DNA from: Serratia marcescens
GTDB taxonomy: Bacteria > Pseudomonadota > Gammaproteobacteria > Enterobacterales > Enterobacteriaceae
Assembly: GCF_029846115.1 (NCBI RefSeq)
Contig: NZ_JARVZZ010000001.1
Coordinates: 2,294,001 to 2,358,000, forward strand
Direction: 5' to 3'
Length of the DNA: 64,000 bases
Shown here: positions 34,562 to 43,488 of the stretch, piece by piece
How the letters are laid out: each line of letters opens with the position of its first letter
Position numbering within the stretch: the stretch's first letter is position 1
The notes under the pieces: model-generated
What the model was told of the DNA's origin: nothing
Database searches by the model: none
Seen by the model: the letters and a program-made list of their open reading frames with translations, nothing else
Translations under genes and position numbers: made by a program

Positions 34562-35279
34562 TATCCTGCTGTTTGCCGCCGGCAGCCTGCGACTGGCGTT
34601 TGCGCCGCTGCTGTCGGCATTTCAGCGGCACGCCGGGCAAAAAGTCACGACGGAATTCGGCCCGGCGGGGTTGTTGCGCCAACGGATAGAGAATGGTGAG
34701 CGGCCACAGCTGTTCGCTTCGGCCAACCTGGCGCACCCGCAAAGGTTGGCGGATCTTGGGATGGCGGGGGCGGTGCAGATTTTTGCGCGCAATCGGCTCT
34801 GCGTGACGGTTCGCAACGTGCCGGCATTAACCGAACGTCCGCTGCCGGAGGTGCTGTTCGATCCGCATTGGCGCCTTGCCACCTCGACACCGGGGGCAGA
34901 TCCTTCCGGCGATTATGCGCAGCAGCTTTTCGAACGCTGTGAGCAATACTGGCCGGGGCAAGGGGAAGCGTTGCGCCGCCGGGCGCTGCCGTTGGTTGGC
35001 GGTATGGATTCCGCCCCGGTACCGGCGGGCCGGCTGGCGGCGGAATATCTGATAGGCGGCGGGCAGGCGGATATTTTTCTCGGCTACGCCAGCTATGCTC
35101 CGGCTTTAGCCGCCTACCCGACGTTGGCGGTGCGGCCGTTGGCGCCGCCGCTGGACATTGAGGCGGATTACGGTTTATGCCTGTTGGATGACGGCGCACA
35201 GCGGTTGGCCGCATTTATCTTGAGCGAACAAGGGCAGGAAATCCTGAGCCGACACGGATTTATGCGGTGCGCGGAATGA
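34551..35279 (+). CDS. ModA-like molybdate-binding domain protein without signal peptide
   Basis: 242 residues. DILLFAAGSLRLAFAPLLSAFQRHAGQKVTTEFGPAGLLRQRIENGERPQLFASANLAHPQRL is the ModA/WtpA start of a class II binding fold, and SEQGQEILSRHGF closes it. Unlike ModA it begins directly with the mature domain, so it should stay in the cytoplasm. ATG 34551 or 34554 overlaps the ATPase gene. It may sense or hold molybdate inside the cell, or pass it to cofactor synthesis; these roles are inference. Confidence 0.85.
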   Translation: MMSDILLFAAGSLRLAFAPLLSAFQRHAGQKVTTEFGPAGLLRQRIENGERPQLFASANLAHPQRLADLGMAGAVQIFARNRLCVTVRNVPALTERPLPEVLFDPHWRLATSTPGADPSGDYAQQLFERCEQYWPGQGEALRRRALPLVGGMDSAPVPAGRLAAEYLIGGGQADIFLGYASYAPALAAYPTLAVRPLAPPLDIEADYGLCLLDDGAQRLAAFILSEQGQEILSRHGFMRCAE

Positions 35280-35283
35280 CTCG

Positions 35284-35301
35284 CCGGGCCAGGCGGCCCG
35301 G
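35284..35301. terminator. Hairpin between convergent ModA-like and hydrolase genes
   Basis: CCGGGCC and GGCCCGG form a 7-bp stem over AGGC. T content after it is low. Confidence 0.5.
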
Positions 35302-35307
35302 GGAATC

Positions 35308-36117
35308 TTACCAGAACAGCGGGGTGGTGTTTTCAGCCAGAAACGCCAGCAGGGTTTCGTTGACCGCCGCCGGGTTTTCCTTGTTGCTGATATGCCCGGC
35401 GTTGGGGATCAGCACGTGACGACAGCCGAGAAGATCGGCCATGCGCTGGCCTTCCGCCGGCGGGCGCGGTTTATCCTGCGCGCCGGTGATGACGATGCTG
35501 GCGGCGGTAATGTTTTTCAGCAGCGGCAGCTTGTCGGGGCGACCGAAGATCATCCGGCCCAGCGGGACGATGCTCTCGCGCAGGCGATCGGCGGGCAGGC
35601 TCTGCAGATGGGCCAGCAATGGCTGCGACAACGCATCGGGTACTTCGTCGGAATAAAACTGCGCGGCGATGTATTCCAGCAGCGGTGAAGTGATGGCGCC
35701 GGCCTGTTCAACGGCTGCCAGCATGCCCATATAGCGCTGCCGCGCCTCCGGCGTTTCGTCGCCCAGATAGCTGTCCATCAGCGCCAGCACCTTGACCCGC
35801 TCCGGCGCCAGCGCCGCCAGTTCGGCGCCCCACATGCCGCCGACGGACAGGCCGACGATGCCGAACTCTTCAATATCCAAATGATCCATCAGCGCCAAAT
35901 GATCGGCGGCGATATCCGACAGGCTGTTTCGCCCGGCCGGCAGCGCCGGTGAGTCGCCGTGGCCCCAGAGATCCGGCACGATCAGGCGGTAGCGTTTCGC
36001 CAGCGCTTCGAACTGCGGTGCCCACATGTTCAGCTCGAACAGATAACTGTGGCCCAGCAGCAACGGAAAGCCTGAGCCCACGTCGAGATAATGCAGGGAT
36101 TTGCCCATCGTTGGCAT
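35308..36117 (-). CDS. Alpha/beta hydrolase (MhpC-like)
   Basis: 269 residues. LLGHSYLFELNMWAPQFEALAKRYRLIVPDLWGHGDS is the family start; the nucleophile is Ser in GLSVGGMWG, the acid Asp in TGAQDKPRP and the base His in IPNAGHISN. Resembles 3-oxoadipate enol-lactonases and related carboxylic-ester hydrolases. No signal peptide. Substrate unknown. Confidence 0.88.
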   Translation of the reverse strand: MPTMGKSLHYLDVGSGFPLLLGHSYLFELNMWAPQFEALAKRYRLIVPDLWGHGDSPALPAGRNSLSDIAADHLALMDHLDIEEFGIVGLSVGGMWGAELAALAPERVKVLALMDSYLGDETPEARQRYMGMLAAVEQAGAITSPLLEYIAAQFYSDEVPDALSQPLLAHLQSLPADRLRESIVPLGRMIFGRPDKLPLLKNITAASIVITGAQDKPRPPAEGQRMADLLGCRHVLIPNAGHISNKENPAAVNETLLAFLAENTTPLFW

Positions 36118-36344
36118 CTTATCGGTTCCTTATATAAAGAGAGTCCGGCTGCTTATATCACACTCATATTCAACCTGCGGTATTAATTTACCTTAAATTA
36201 CTTAGGTAAACCCTTGTTTTTAATTTCTCTTGATAACAAGACGTCAATGAAAGGTAACGCTAAGGATAATATTCTGGTGACGATAAGAGCCTTGGTTTAT
36301 GCTGGCGCTCCTTTCAAGATGGAATAGGTAAACAGGGAGTCACG

Positions 36345-37100
36345 ATGAAAAGACTTTTCAGACTATTAATTATTTTGCTTGTCATTTTGCTGCTGGCGGC
36401 GGTGCTGTGGTGGTTCTTCGGGCGTGGTAATCCGAATGCGCTGTGGCAAATCGTCAGCCAACAGTGCGTGCCCAATCAGCAGCAGAACAACGATCCGGCG
36501 CCCTGCTTAAAGGTTGATTTAACCGAGGGTTATGTGCTGTTTAAGGACAGCAAAGGCCCCTATCACGATCTGGTGATGCCAACCGAAAAGGTCAGCGGCA
36601 TCGAGAGCCCGGCATTGCAGACGGAGCACGCGCCGCCTTATTTCGCCCAGGCCTGGAATAACAGGGAACATATATCCGGCGAGCTGGGTAAACCGTTAAA
36701 AGATGCGTGGCTTTCTCTGGCGGTCAATTCGAAATATGGTCGTTCTCAGAATCAGCTGCATATTCACGTCGCCTGCCTGCGTCAGGATGTCTATAACGCA
36801 CTGGGGCAGCAGGCGGAACAATTAGATCAACAGTGGCGCCCGCTGGCGGTGAAATTGGTCGGTCACCAATATCTGGCCAGAAAATTGGCGGGCACCGATT
36901 TAACCCAGGAAGATCCTTTCCATTTACTGCAGAACTATGTGGTCGAGCAGGGCGACAGCATCGGCAATTATGGCCTGGCGTTGGCGGTCAGCCCACAGGG
37001 CGAGATGCTGCTGTTGGCGAACCGTTTGAAGCTGACCGATCTGAATCTGGGCTCGGCCGGCGAAATTCAGGACTACCAATGCGCGGTGGCGGGCAACTGA
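36345..37100 (+). CDS. cdh: CDP-diacylglycerol pyrophosphatase
   Basis: 251 residues, the same length as E. coli Cdh. An N-terminal membrane anchor (LFRLLIILLVILLLAAVLWWFF) is followed by a HIT-like domain with the His-x-His-x motif QLHIHVACL. It hydrolyses CDP-diacylglycerol to phosphatidate and CMP in the inner membrane. VLFKDSKGPYHDLVMPTEKVSGIESP is typical. A hairpin follows the stop. Confidence 0.94.
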   Translation: MKRLFRLLIILLVILLLAAVLWWFFGRGNPNALWQIVSQQCVPNQQQNNDPAPCLKVDLTEGYVLFKDSKGPYHDLVMPTEKVSGIESPALQTEHAPPYFAQAWNNREHISGELGKPLKDAWLSLAVNSKYGRSQNQLHIHVACLRQDVYNALGQQAEQLDQQWRPLAVKLVGHQYLARKLAGTDLTQEDPFHLLQNYVVEQGDSIGNYGLALAVSPQGEMLLLANRLKLTDLNLGSAGEIQDYQCAVAGN

Positions 37101-37111
37101 GTTTTTCTTAT

Positions 37112-37133
37112 CGCTCCCCGTTACCGGGGAGCG
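37112..37133 (+). terminator. Hairpin after cdh
   Basis: CGCTCCCCG and CGGGGAGCG form a 9-bp stem over TTAC, 11 nt after the stop; followed by AATCTGTT. Confidence 0.6.
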
Positions 37134-37223
37134 AATCTGTTAAAATGCGCTATACCGATCTGTATTAACTAGATTTTATTTTATTCTGCGACATCTGCTT
37201 GATCCCGTCATAACGTCCGATCT

Positions 37224-37253
37224 ATTATTTGTTTGCACAAGCAAATAAATAAT
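37224..37253 (+). promoter_or_regulatory. Long palindrome, likely operator of the MarR regulator
   Basis: Arms ATTATTT-g-TTTGC and GCAAA-t-AAATAAT flank ACAA; 12 of 13 arm positions pair. It ends 16 nt before the MarR start codon, as expected for autoregulation, and the operon runs on into the molybdenum hydroxylase genes. Confidence 0.75.
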
Positions 37254-37268
37254 CGAGAGCAAACCGGT

Positions 37269-37793
37269 ATGTCACAACCACGCAAACTTCCTGCTGCACT
37301 GGGCATCCATCTGGATGTGGCCAATCGCCTGTGGCGCACGGCGATGGACCAGTCGGTGAAAATGACCAATCTGACGCGCCCGCACTGGCTGGCGCTGAGT
37401 GCGATTGCCGATTTGGGGGATGGCTGCACCCTGAAAGACGTTTCGCAGCATTTGAACGCCGAAGTCTCGACGATGTCGCGTGCGTTGCTGTTTTTGGAAA
37501 AAAATCGGCTGATCGCTCGCGATGCCCTGTCTGAAGATAAGCGCGCTAAAGGCGTGAGAATGACCGTGGCCGGGCAGGAGATGCTGGCGCAGTTGGATCA
37601 CTCCAGCCAACAGGCGCGGCAAAAGCTGCTCAACGGCATTTCGGCCGGCGATCTGGAGGCTTTTTATCGCGTATTGTTTGGCATCAAACATAACGCGATA
37701 GCGATGCTCGAACAGGAAAATCTGTTGCCGGACGAGTTTGCGCTGTTGGCGGAGGAGCGAGCGGGTGCGGTGAAGCCGGAAGGTGAAGCGTGA
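37269..37793 (+). CDS. MarR-family transcriptional regulator
   Basis: 174 residues from ATG 37269. Winged-helix core: MTNLTRPHWLALSAIADLGDGCTLKDVSQHLNAEVSTMSRALLFLEKNRLIARDALSEDKRAKGVRMTVAG, the SlyA/MarR pattern with the wing DKRAKGVRMT. Its end overlaps the cytochrome gene start by 4 nt (GTGA context), so the regulator is translationally coupled to the enzyme it probably controls. Ligand likely an aldehyde or aromatic. Confidence 0.9.
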   Translation: MSQPRKLPAALGIHLDVANRLWRTAMDQSVKMTNLTRPHWLALSAIADLGDGCTLKDVSQHLNAEVSTMSRALLFLEKNRLIARDALSEDKRAKGVRMTVAGQEMLAQLDHSSQQARQKLLNGISAGDLEAFYRVLFGIKHNAIAMLEQENLLPDEFALLAEERAGAVKPEGEA

Positions 37794-39121
37794 ACGGCGG
37801 CTGGCGAAGAGCACGACAGCTGTGCGTTATCGCGTTGGGGATCTTCTCCTGCCCGGTCTTCGCCAGCCAGAATGACCAACAGGTCATCGTACGCGGAAAA
37901 TACCTGGCGATCGCCGCAGATTGCGCGGCTTGTCACCGCGGCAGCAGCCAACAGGACGCCCCCTACGTCGGCGGTTATGCCATCGCTTCGCCGATGGGCG
38001 ATATCATCGCCAGCAATATCACGCCCGCCAAAGGAACCGGCATCGGCGACTACAGTGAACCCGAGTTTCGCCGCGCGTTAACGCAGGGCATCCGGCGGGA
38101 TGGTCAACCCTTGTATCCTGCCATGCCTTATACCGCTTATCGGGGATTGAGCGATGACGATCTGCACGCGCTGTATCGCTATTTTATGACCGGGGTCGCA
38201 CCGGTCGATCGTGCGGTGCCTGAGACCCAACTGGCGTTCCCTTTTTCCTGGCGTTATGCGATCCACGGCTGGAACTGGCTGTTTCTGAAAAAAAGGCCCG
38301 GCGATGAAGATGAGCAAAAAGCGCGGGGTCGCTATCTGGTGGATGTTTTGGGGCATTGCTCGGCGTGTCACAGCCCGCGTAACGGGATGATGGCCGAACG
38401 CGACGATCGCTATCTGGCGGGAGGAGAGGCCGGCGGTTGGATCGCGCCGAATATCACCTCGGATCCCGTCAGCGGCATCGGCGGCTGGAGCCGGAAAGAG
38501 TTGGTGCAGTATCTGCGCACCGGGCGCAATGACAAAGCCCAGGCGGCCGGCGGCATGGCGGAGGCGGTGGAGCATAGCCTGCGTTTCCTGAGTGACGACG
38601 ATCTCGACGCCATCGCCGACTGGCTTAAACAGACGCCGCCGATCGTCACCGTGCAAGGAACGAAAGCGGCCTATCAATACCAGGGGGGCGGTGAAGGCCG
38701 TGCAGCCGGGCAGGCGCTGTATGCCGCTGCCTGCGCCAGCTGCCATCGCCTGGGCGGCGAAGGCGCCTACGACGGCCATTTCCCTTCATTGACTCACAAT
38801 TCCACCGTTGGCAGCGAGCAGGCCAATAACCTGATCATGGTGATGCTGCATGGCGTGCAGCGCCAGGGAGAGACGCTGCAAACCTGGATGCCGGGATTCG
38901 CCGATAGCCTGGATGACCGACAACTGGCCGAGTTGGGCAATTACGTATTACAGCAATTCGGCAATCCGGCAGTCAGGATAACGCCGGAGCAAGTGGCTCG
39001 GCAGCGGGCTGGCGGTGAGAAACCGTGGTTGATCGCGTCATTGCCTTATGTGTTCTGGGGCGGTGTATTGCTGGCATTGATCGTCATCGGGGCGTGGGTG
39101 AAACGTCGGATGAAGCATTGA
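37790..39121 (+). CDS. Triheme cytochrome c, membrane-anchored electron acceptor
   Basis: 443 residues. Signal peptide to VFA, three haem-c sites CAACH (45-49), CSACH (190-194) and CASCH (315-319), and a C-terminal helix [22 protein letters not shown] that anchors it in the inner membrane. This is the layout of cytochrome subunits of periplasmic alcohol, aldehyde and gluconate dehydrogenases. It should carry electrons from the molybdenum enzyme encoded downstream to quinone or an oxidase. ATG/GTG region overlaps the MarR stop. Confidence 0.9.
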   Translation: MNGGWRRARQLCVIALGIFSCPVFASQNDQQVIVRGKYLAIAADCAACHRGSSQQDAPYVGGYAIASPMGDIIASNITPAKGTGIGDYSEPEFRRALTQGIRRDGQPLYPAMPYTAYRGLSDDDLHALYRYFMTGVAPVDRAVPETQLAFPFSWRYAIHGWNWLFLKKRPGDEDEQKARGRYLVDVLGHCSACHSPRNGMMAERDDRYLAGGEAGGWIAPNITSDPVSGIGGWSRKELVQYLRTGRNDKAQAAGGMAEAVEHSLRFLSDDDLDAIADWLKQTPPIVTVQGTKAAYQYQGGGEGRAAGQALYAAACASCHRLGGEGAYDGHFPSLTHNSTVGSEQANNLIMVMLHGVQRQGETLQTWMPGFADSLDDRQLAELGNYVLQQFGNPAVRITPEQVARQRAGGEKPWLIASLPYVFWGGVLLALIVIGAWVKRRMKH

Positions 39122-39137
39122 TTGGGGAGAGGATGGC

Positions 39138-39590
39138 ATGAAGTTCAATCTGAACGGCCAGGCGGTCGAATTTAACGGCGAGCCGGATACGCCGCTGCTG
39201 TGGGTGATCCGGGAACATTTTAAGTTAACCGGCACCAAGTTCGGCTGTGGTATCGGCGCCTGTGGCGCCTGTACGGTACATGTCGACGGCAAGGCAGTGC
39301 GTTCATGTTGCTATCCGCTGCAATTGGTACGCGATCGGCAGGTGACTACCATCGAAGGGTTGTCCACCGATCGCAGTCATCCGGTGCAGCAGGCCTGGAT
39401 TGCGGAGGATGTGCCGCAGTGCGGCTACTGCCAATCGGGCATGATCATGGCAGTCAGCGCGCTGCTGGCGGAGCACCCGAAGCCGGACGACCGGCAGATA
39501 GAGGCGGGCCTGACCAATCTGTGCCGCTGCGCCACTTACCACCGTATCCGCGCGGCGGTGCACCGCGCCGCCGACAAGGGAGAACCCTAA
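39138..39590 (+). CDS. 2Fe-2S subunit of molybdenum hydroxylase (IorA-like)
   Basis: 150 residues. Plant-type 2Fe-2S cluster ([21 protein letters not shown]) and the second all-helical cluster ([10 protein letters not shown]...[13 protein letters not shown]). It passes electrons from the molybdopterin subunit. Like isoquinoline 1-oxidoreductase alpha it is separate and without FAD subunit. No signal peptide; it is probably carried across the membrane with the Tat-exported partner gene directly downstream (2 nt gap). Confidence 0.93.
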   Translation: MKFNLNGQAVEFNGEPDTPLLWVIREHFKLTGTKFGCGIGACGACTVHVDGKAVRSCCYPLQLVRDRQVTTIEGLSTDRSHPVQQAWIAEDVPQCGYCQSGMIMAVSALLAEHPKPDDRQIEAGLTNLCRCATYHRIRAAVHRAADKGEP

Positions 39591-39592
39591 GC

Positions 39593-41836
39593 ATGGCGAT
39601 CACCCGCAGAACCTTGCTAAAAGGCAGCGCGTTGGCGGTGGCCGCCATGCTGCTGCCGATATCGACGCGCAGCCTGGCGGCCGTGGTTTCACAGGACGCG
39701 GTGCCGCCCGACGGTCAGTACGAATTGAACGATTGGATCTGGATCGATAGCGGCGGCCGCATCGTTATCGGCGTGTCGCAATGTGAGGTCGGGCAGGGGA
39801 TTTACACCGGCCTGGCCGAAGTGGTGGCGGCGGAAATGGATGCCGATTGGGCGCAGGTGACGGTGAAATTCGTCACCGGCCGCGATGCCTACCGTCAGGT
39901 TGCCGGGGGCGAGGCTTTCGCGCAATTTGTCGCCGCTTCAACCTCCATGACCAAATTTTATCAGCGCACCCGGCTGGCCGGCGCGCAGGCGAGAGATTTC
40001 TTTCTGCGGGCCGGTGCGAGACATCTCGCGCTTTCACCGCAGCAGTGTCGCACGGAGAAGGGCTGGGTGATTGAGGAAGGCGGGCAGCGCAAGGTCGCCT
40101 ACGGCGATCTGGTGCGCTATGCCGCCGAGTTGCCGTTGGATCCGCAGCCTGGTTTAAAGAGCGAAGCGCAAGAGCAAGAGAGTTTCATCGGCAAGCCGTT
40201 GTTGCGGGTCGATACGCCGGAGAAAGTGGACGGCAGCGCGATTTACGGTATCGATATCGACCTGCCGGAGATGCTGATCGGCGTCCCCTGGATGGTGCCC
40301 GACCTCAGCGGAAAGCTGGTCGCCGTGCGTAATGAACGGCAGATTCGGGCCATGCCGGGCGTGGTGGATCTGGTGCTGACCCGGCAGTGGTCGATGAACA
40401 ACATGGTCGGATTGGATCACGATATGTCGCTCAATACGGTGATCGTGGTGGCGGAGAGCTATTGGCAGGCCAAAAAGGCGGCGGATTTGCTGGAGGTCGA
40501 CTGGCTGCCGGGCGCAGGGCAAGCGCTGAACGATAGCGCGATTGCGGCGGAGAATCTGGCGATGCTGGACGGCGATACCTTGGTGCCGGCGGTTGATCGC
40601 GGTGAGGCGTCGGCGTTGATCCATGACGCTGAGCAGGGTTCGCGCCTGCATGAGGCGCGTTACAGCGCGCCTTATGTGGCGCATGCCACCCTGGAGCCTT
40701 GCAACGCCACCAGTCATTATGAAGAGGGCCGTATCGAAACCTGGGGCCCTTTCCAGGGGCAGGACATGGTGCGCAACGTTCTGGCGAAAATGTTCGGGCT
40801 GAAGCCGGCGGATGTGGTGGTGAATACGACCTACCTGGGGGGCAGCTTTGGGCGCAAATATCTGCCGGATGCCGTGATGCATGCTACCGCCGCCTCCCGG
40901 GCGGTAGGAAAACCGGTCAAGGTGATCTATCCGCGCGAGATTGACATGCGGCATGAATATTATCGTCCGGCCTGCATCAGCCATTATCGGGCGCTGCTGG
41001 ATGAAAACGGCTACCCGCTGGCGCTGTGGGCGCGCTATGCGGGGCAGTCTCTCTTTTGGCAAATGCGGCGCGAAACGGTACACGAGGCCGGGGGATGGGA
41101 TGAAAGTATGGTGGAGTGCGTTTACAGCACGCCGTATCGCATCCCTCATCTGAAGGTGGAGGCCGGCATCGTTGAACAGCCGATTTCCCTGAGCTATCTG
41201 CGCGGTGTCGGCAGCGTCGCCAGCCTGTTCTTTTTGGAAAGCTTTATCAGCGAACTCAGCCATAAGGCCAAGCGGGACGAGTATCAGTATCGGCGGCATC
41301 TGCTGCAGGACACTCCGGAAGCGTTGCGCGTACTGGACGCCACCGCGGCGGCGGCGGGTTGGCAGCACGAACCGCCGCCGGGCGTTTATCGCGGTATGTC
41401 GTGCAATATTTGGCTCGGCCGCAATAACGCTTTCACCACCTACGTCGGTTTGGTGGTTGAAATCGCCATTCAGGAGGGGCGACTGCGGGTGCTCCGCACG
41501 GTATGTGCGATTGACTGCGGCAAGGTGATAAACCCAAATCTGGTGCGCGCCAACGTAGAGGGCGGCATCGGCTTTGCGCTGACCACCTGCCTGCACAGCG
41601 AACTGCATTTTGAACGGGGCGGCGTGGTGGAAGGGAATTTCGATCGTTATCCGCTGCTCGCGATCGCCGAAATGCCCAAGGTGGAAGTGGCGGTGCTCGA
41701 CAGCGCGCGTGCACCGCAGGGATGCGGGGAAGTATCGACTGCGGTGGTCGCTCCGGCAATGGCCAGCGCGCTGCATAAGGCCACCGGCAAAACCTATCGT
41801 ACTATGCCGTTCCCACGCGAGTTTTCCTCGGTTTAA
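39593..41836 (+). CDS. Tat-exported molybdopterin subunit (IorB-like hydroxylase)
   Basis: 747 residues from ATG 39593; the longer frame is a shadow of the 2Fe-2S gene. Twin-arginine signal ITRRTLLKGSALAVAAMLL. Xanthine-oxidase-family molybdopterin domains follow: VSQCEVGQGIYTGLAEVVAAEMDADW, GPFQGQDMVRNVLAKMFG, YLGGSFGRKY, and the C-terminal catalytic Glu in GCGEVSTAVVAPAMASAL. Oxidises aldehydes or N-heterocycles in the periplasm, with electrons going through 2Fe-2S to the cytochrome. No XdhC-type maturation gene is adjacent. Confidence 0.92.
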   Translation: MAITRRTLLKGSALAVAAMLLPISTRSLAAVVSQDAVPPDGQYELNDWIWIDSGGRIVIGVSQCEVGQGIYTGLAEVVAAEMDADWAQVTVKFVTGRDAYRQVAGGEAFAQFVAASTSMTKFYQRTRLAGAQARDFFLRAGARHLALSPQQCRTEKGWVIEEGGQRKVAYGDLVRYAAELPLDPQPGLKSEAQEQESFIGKPLLRVDTPEKVDGSAIYGIDIDLPEMLIGVPWMVPDLSGKLVAVRNERQIRAMPGVVDLVLTRQWSMNNMVGLDHDMSLNTVIVVAESYWQAKKAADLLEVDWLPGAGQALNDSAIAAENLAMLDGDTLVPAVDRGEASALIHDAEQGSRLHEARYSAPYVAHATLEPCNATSHYEEGRIETWGPFQGQDMVRNVLAKMFGLKPADVVVNTTYLGGSFGRKYLPDAVMHATAASRAVGKPVKVIYPREIDMRHEYYRPACISHYRALLDENGYPLALWARYAGQSLFWQMRRETVHEAGGWDESMVECVYSTPYRIPHLKVEAGIVEQPISLSYLRGVGSVASLFFLESFISELSHKAKRDEYQYRRHLLQDTPEALRVLDATAAAAGWQHEPPPGVYRGMSCNIWLGRNNAFTTYVGLVVEIAIQEGRLRVLRTVCAIDCGKVINPNLVRANVEGGIGFALTTCLHSELHFERGGVVEGNFDRYPLLAIAEMPKVEVAVLDSARAPQGCGEVSTAVVAPAMASALHKATGKTYRTMPFPREFSSV

Positions 41837-41861
41837 CGGCCCGTCGGCGGCTGCCGCGCGG

Positions 41862-42164
41862 TCAGAGCTTCTTCAGCAGCGTCAGCAGCTGCGCTTCGCT
41901 TTTCTCCGCCAGCCCGTCGATCGCCAGCTTGATGATGTCGGAGCGGGTGATGCGCACGATGCCGTTGCGCGCCGCCTGCACGATCACTTCATCGATCGCT
42001 TCAATGTGGTTGTCCGTCAGGCTGACGGAGATCGCCTTATAGGTGCGCTTGCGGCCGGCCGGTTTGGCTTCCGGTGCGGGCGCCGCGACCGGTAGCGTGT
42101 GCGAGGTGGCGCTGTTGATGAATTCGTCTTCCGACATGCGGTGGGTGGGTGTGCGCTTCTTCAC
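41862..42164 (-). CDS. Small partner protein of ParA (likely ribbon-helix-helix)
   Basis: 100 residues from GTG 42164, overlapping the parA stop (GTGA) with AGAGGTG upstream. The N-terminal ~35 residues are flexible (Ala/Pro rich); the end AGRKRTYKAISVSLTDNHIEAIDEVIVQAARNGIVRITRSDIIKLAIDGLAEKSEAQL looks like a ribbon-helix-helix DNA-binding fold. Second gene after parA is the usual place of a centromere-binding ParB/ParG protein. It should bind the repeats upstream of parA. Confidence 0.75.
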   Translation of the reverse strand: MKKRTPTHRMSEDEFINSATSHTLPVAAPAPEAKPAGRKRTYKAISVSLTDNHIEAIDEVIVQAARNGIVRITRSDIIKLAIDGLAEKSEAQLLTLLKKL

Positions 42165-42796
42165 AGGATCACCTCTTTCACCAGGCATTCAATTTCGCTC
42201 TGTGCCTTTTCGTTGTTCGCCTCGTGCACGGTGATGGCTTCGCCCCAGGCGTCGCGGTAAATCTTGCGGTCGCACAGGCGGTGGCTCACCAGGGTGAACT
42301 CCGGGTATTCGCTCAGCACCTGCGCCGCTTCGTTGGCTTCATTGATGAAGATATTGGTCGGACACATGTTCAGCACGATGTAGCCTTTGACCTTCTCGTT
42401 ATACTCCTGCGCGGTGGAGAACATCTCCGACAGATAGCCTATGGTGTCGAGATCCATCTGCGAAGGGCGCAGCGGCGAGAGGAACAGATCGGCGGCCAGC
42501 AGCCCGGAGCGCAGTTCGGCGCTGTCGCGGCCGGCGGTGTCGACGATCACGTAGTCGTAATGGCGATCCAGCTCCAGCAGGGTTTCCTTGATTTTGCCCG
42601 ATGCGGCCACCACAGGAATGTGCGGTAACCCCTCGACGTTCTGGCGGTCGTTGTACCAGGTCATGATCGATTTCTGGTCGTCGGCATCGACGATGATCGC
42701 CGTCTTGCCTTGCTTAAGAATCAAATACCCGGCGATATTCACCGCTTTCGTCGATTTGCCGACGCCGCCTTTTTGCGAGCCAATCAGGACAATCAT
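42161..42796 (-). CDS. ParA/MinD-type ATPase
   Basis: 211 residues from ATG 42796. Deviant Walker A GSQKGGVGKST at the N-terminus, then TAIIVDADDQKSIMTWYNDR, Walker B YDYVIVDTAGRDS, and the NMCPTNIFINEA region. No N-terminal DNA-binding extension, as in small plasmid (type Ib) ParA proteins and chromosomal orphan ParAs. It is not the chromosome-origin system. A cluster of 13-bp repeats is upstream. Confidence 0.88.
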   Translation of the reverse strand: MIVLIGSQKGGVGKSTKAVNIAGYLILKQGKTAIIVDADDQKSIMTWYNDRQNVEGLPHIPVVAASGKIKETLLELDRHYDYVIVDTAGRDSAELRSGLLAADLFLSPLRPSQMDLDTIGYLSEMFSTAQEYNEKVKGYIVLNMCPTNIFINEANEAAQVLSEYPEFTLVSHRLCDRKIYRDAWGEAITVHEANNEKAQSEIECLVKEVIL

Positions 42797-42809
42797 GCTG
42801 CCATCTCTC

Positions 42810-42855
42810 AAGTTATTAAGCTGATAACTTATTAAGTTAATGTGCTTATTAGGTT
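42810..42855 (-). repeat. Repeats before parA, copies 1-3
   Basis: AAGTTATTAAGCT (42810), AACTTATTAAGTT (42826) and TGCTTATTAGGTT (42843) are spaced 16-17 nt apart, about one and a half helical turns. They begin 14 nt upstream of the parA start, so they can act both as operator and as centromere sites. Confidence 0.75.
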
Positions 42856-43028
42856 GATAATCAAACAGGTTAACAAGAACAACTCGCGAACAATATGCAC
42901 CAACTGCGGCGGCTTGCCAAGCCAGTATGTCGTTAACTGCGCAGCTTATTTTGCGCTGGATGGCCCGGATGGGTAAGTAGGAATTCTCTGGGAAGTGGCG
43001 GTGCGGAGGCAGGTTTTGTTAATTTAAC

Positions 43029-43057
43029 AGCTTAATAAGTTAGTTACCTATTAAGCT
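43029..43057. repeat. Repeats between parA and yajD, copies 4-5
   Basis: AGCTTAATAAGTT (43029, inverted relative to the first set) and TACCTATTAAGCT (43045) match the same 13-bp consensus AACTTATTAAGCT. They lie just before the stop of yajD. The palindrome GGCTTGCCAAGCC is at 42911-42923 between the two sets. Confidence 0.7.
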
Positions 43058-43067
43058 GTCGCCGACA

Positions 43068-43409
43068 TTATTTCTTCATCATCGCCTTCAGATTGGCGAA
43101 CGGGTTGTGGGTGGCGACGCCGACATCTTTCTGCGCGTCTTCACCGGCCACCACCGTCGAACCGTATTGATCGGCCTCGGTGTATTTCGAGTGTTCATGG
43201 TCGTGGCAGTACAGGCACAGCATTTCCCAGTTGCTGCCGTCTTCCGGGTTGTTGCTGTGATCGTGATCGATGTGGTGCACCGTCAGTTCGCGCAGGTTGG
43301 AATAAACGAACTCGCGCGAGCAGCGCCCGCACACCCAGGGGAACAGTTTCAGCGCTTTTTCGCGGTAGCCGGTTTCCAGCTTCGCATAGTTTTTGGGGAT
43401 ATAGGCCAT
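43068..43409 (-). CDS. yajD: HNH nuclease family protein YajD
   Basis: 113 residues from ATG 43409. CGRCSREF and CLYCHDHEH give four zinc-binding cysteines; the catalytic HNH core is LTVHHIDHDHSNNPEDGSNWEMLCLYCHD. MAYIPKNYAKLETGYREKALKLFPWVCG matches E. coli YajD closely in sequence and length. The nuclease activity of this family is assumed from the motif; its cell role is not known. Confidence 0.92.
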   Translation of the reverse strand: MAYIPKNYAKLETGYREKALKLFPWVCGRCSREFVYSNLRELTVHHIDHDHSNNPEDGSNWEMLCLYCHDHEHSKYTEADQYGSTVVAGEDAQKDVGVATHNPFANLKAMMKK

Positions 43410-43488
43410 GGTGGTCGTCCGTCGTGAATCACTATGCGGCAAATAATACCACATTGCGTGCGGCTACAACGTGCGGCTCATCCTGCCG

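Noticed and set aside
42810..43057. CRISPR array
   Set aside because: The repeats are only 13 bp, spaced irregularly and partly inverted, with no spacer pattern or cas genes; they fit partition sites better.
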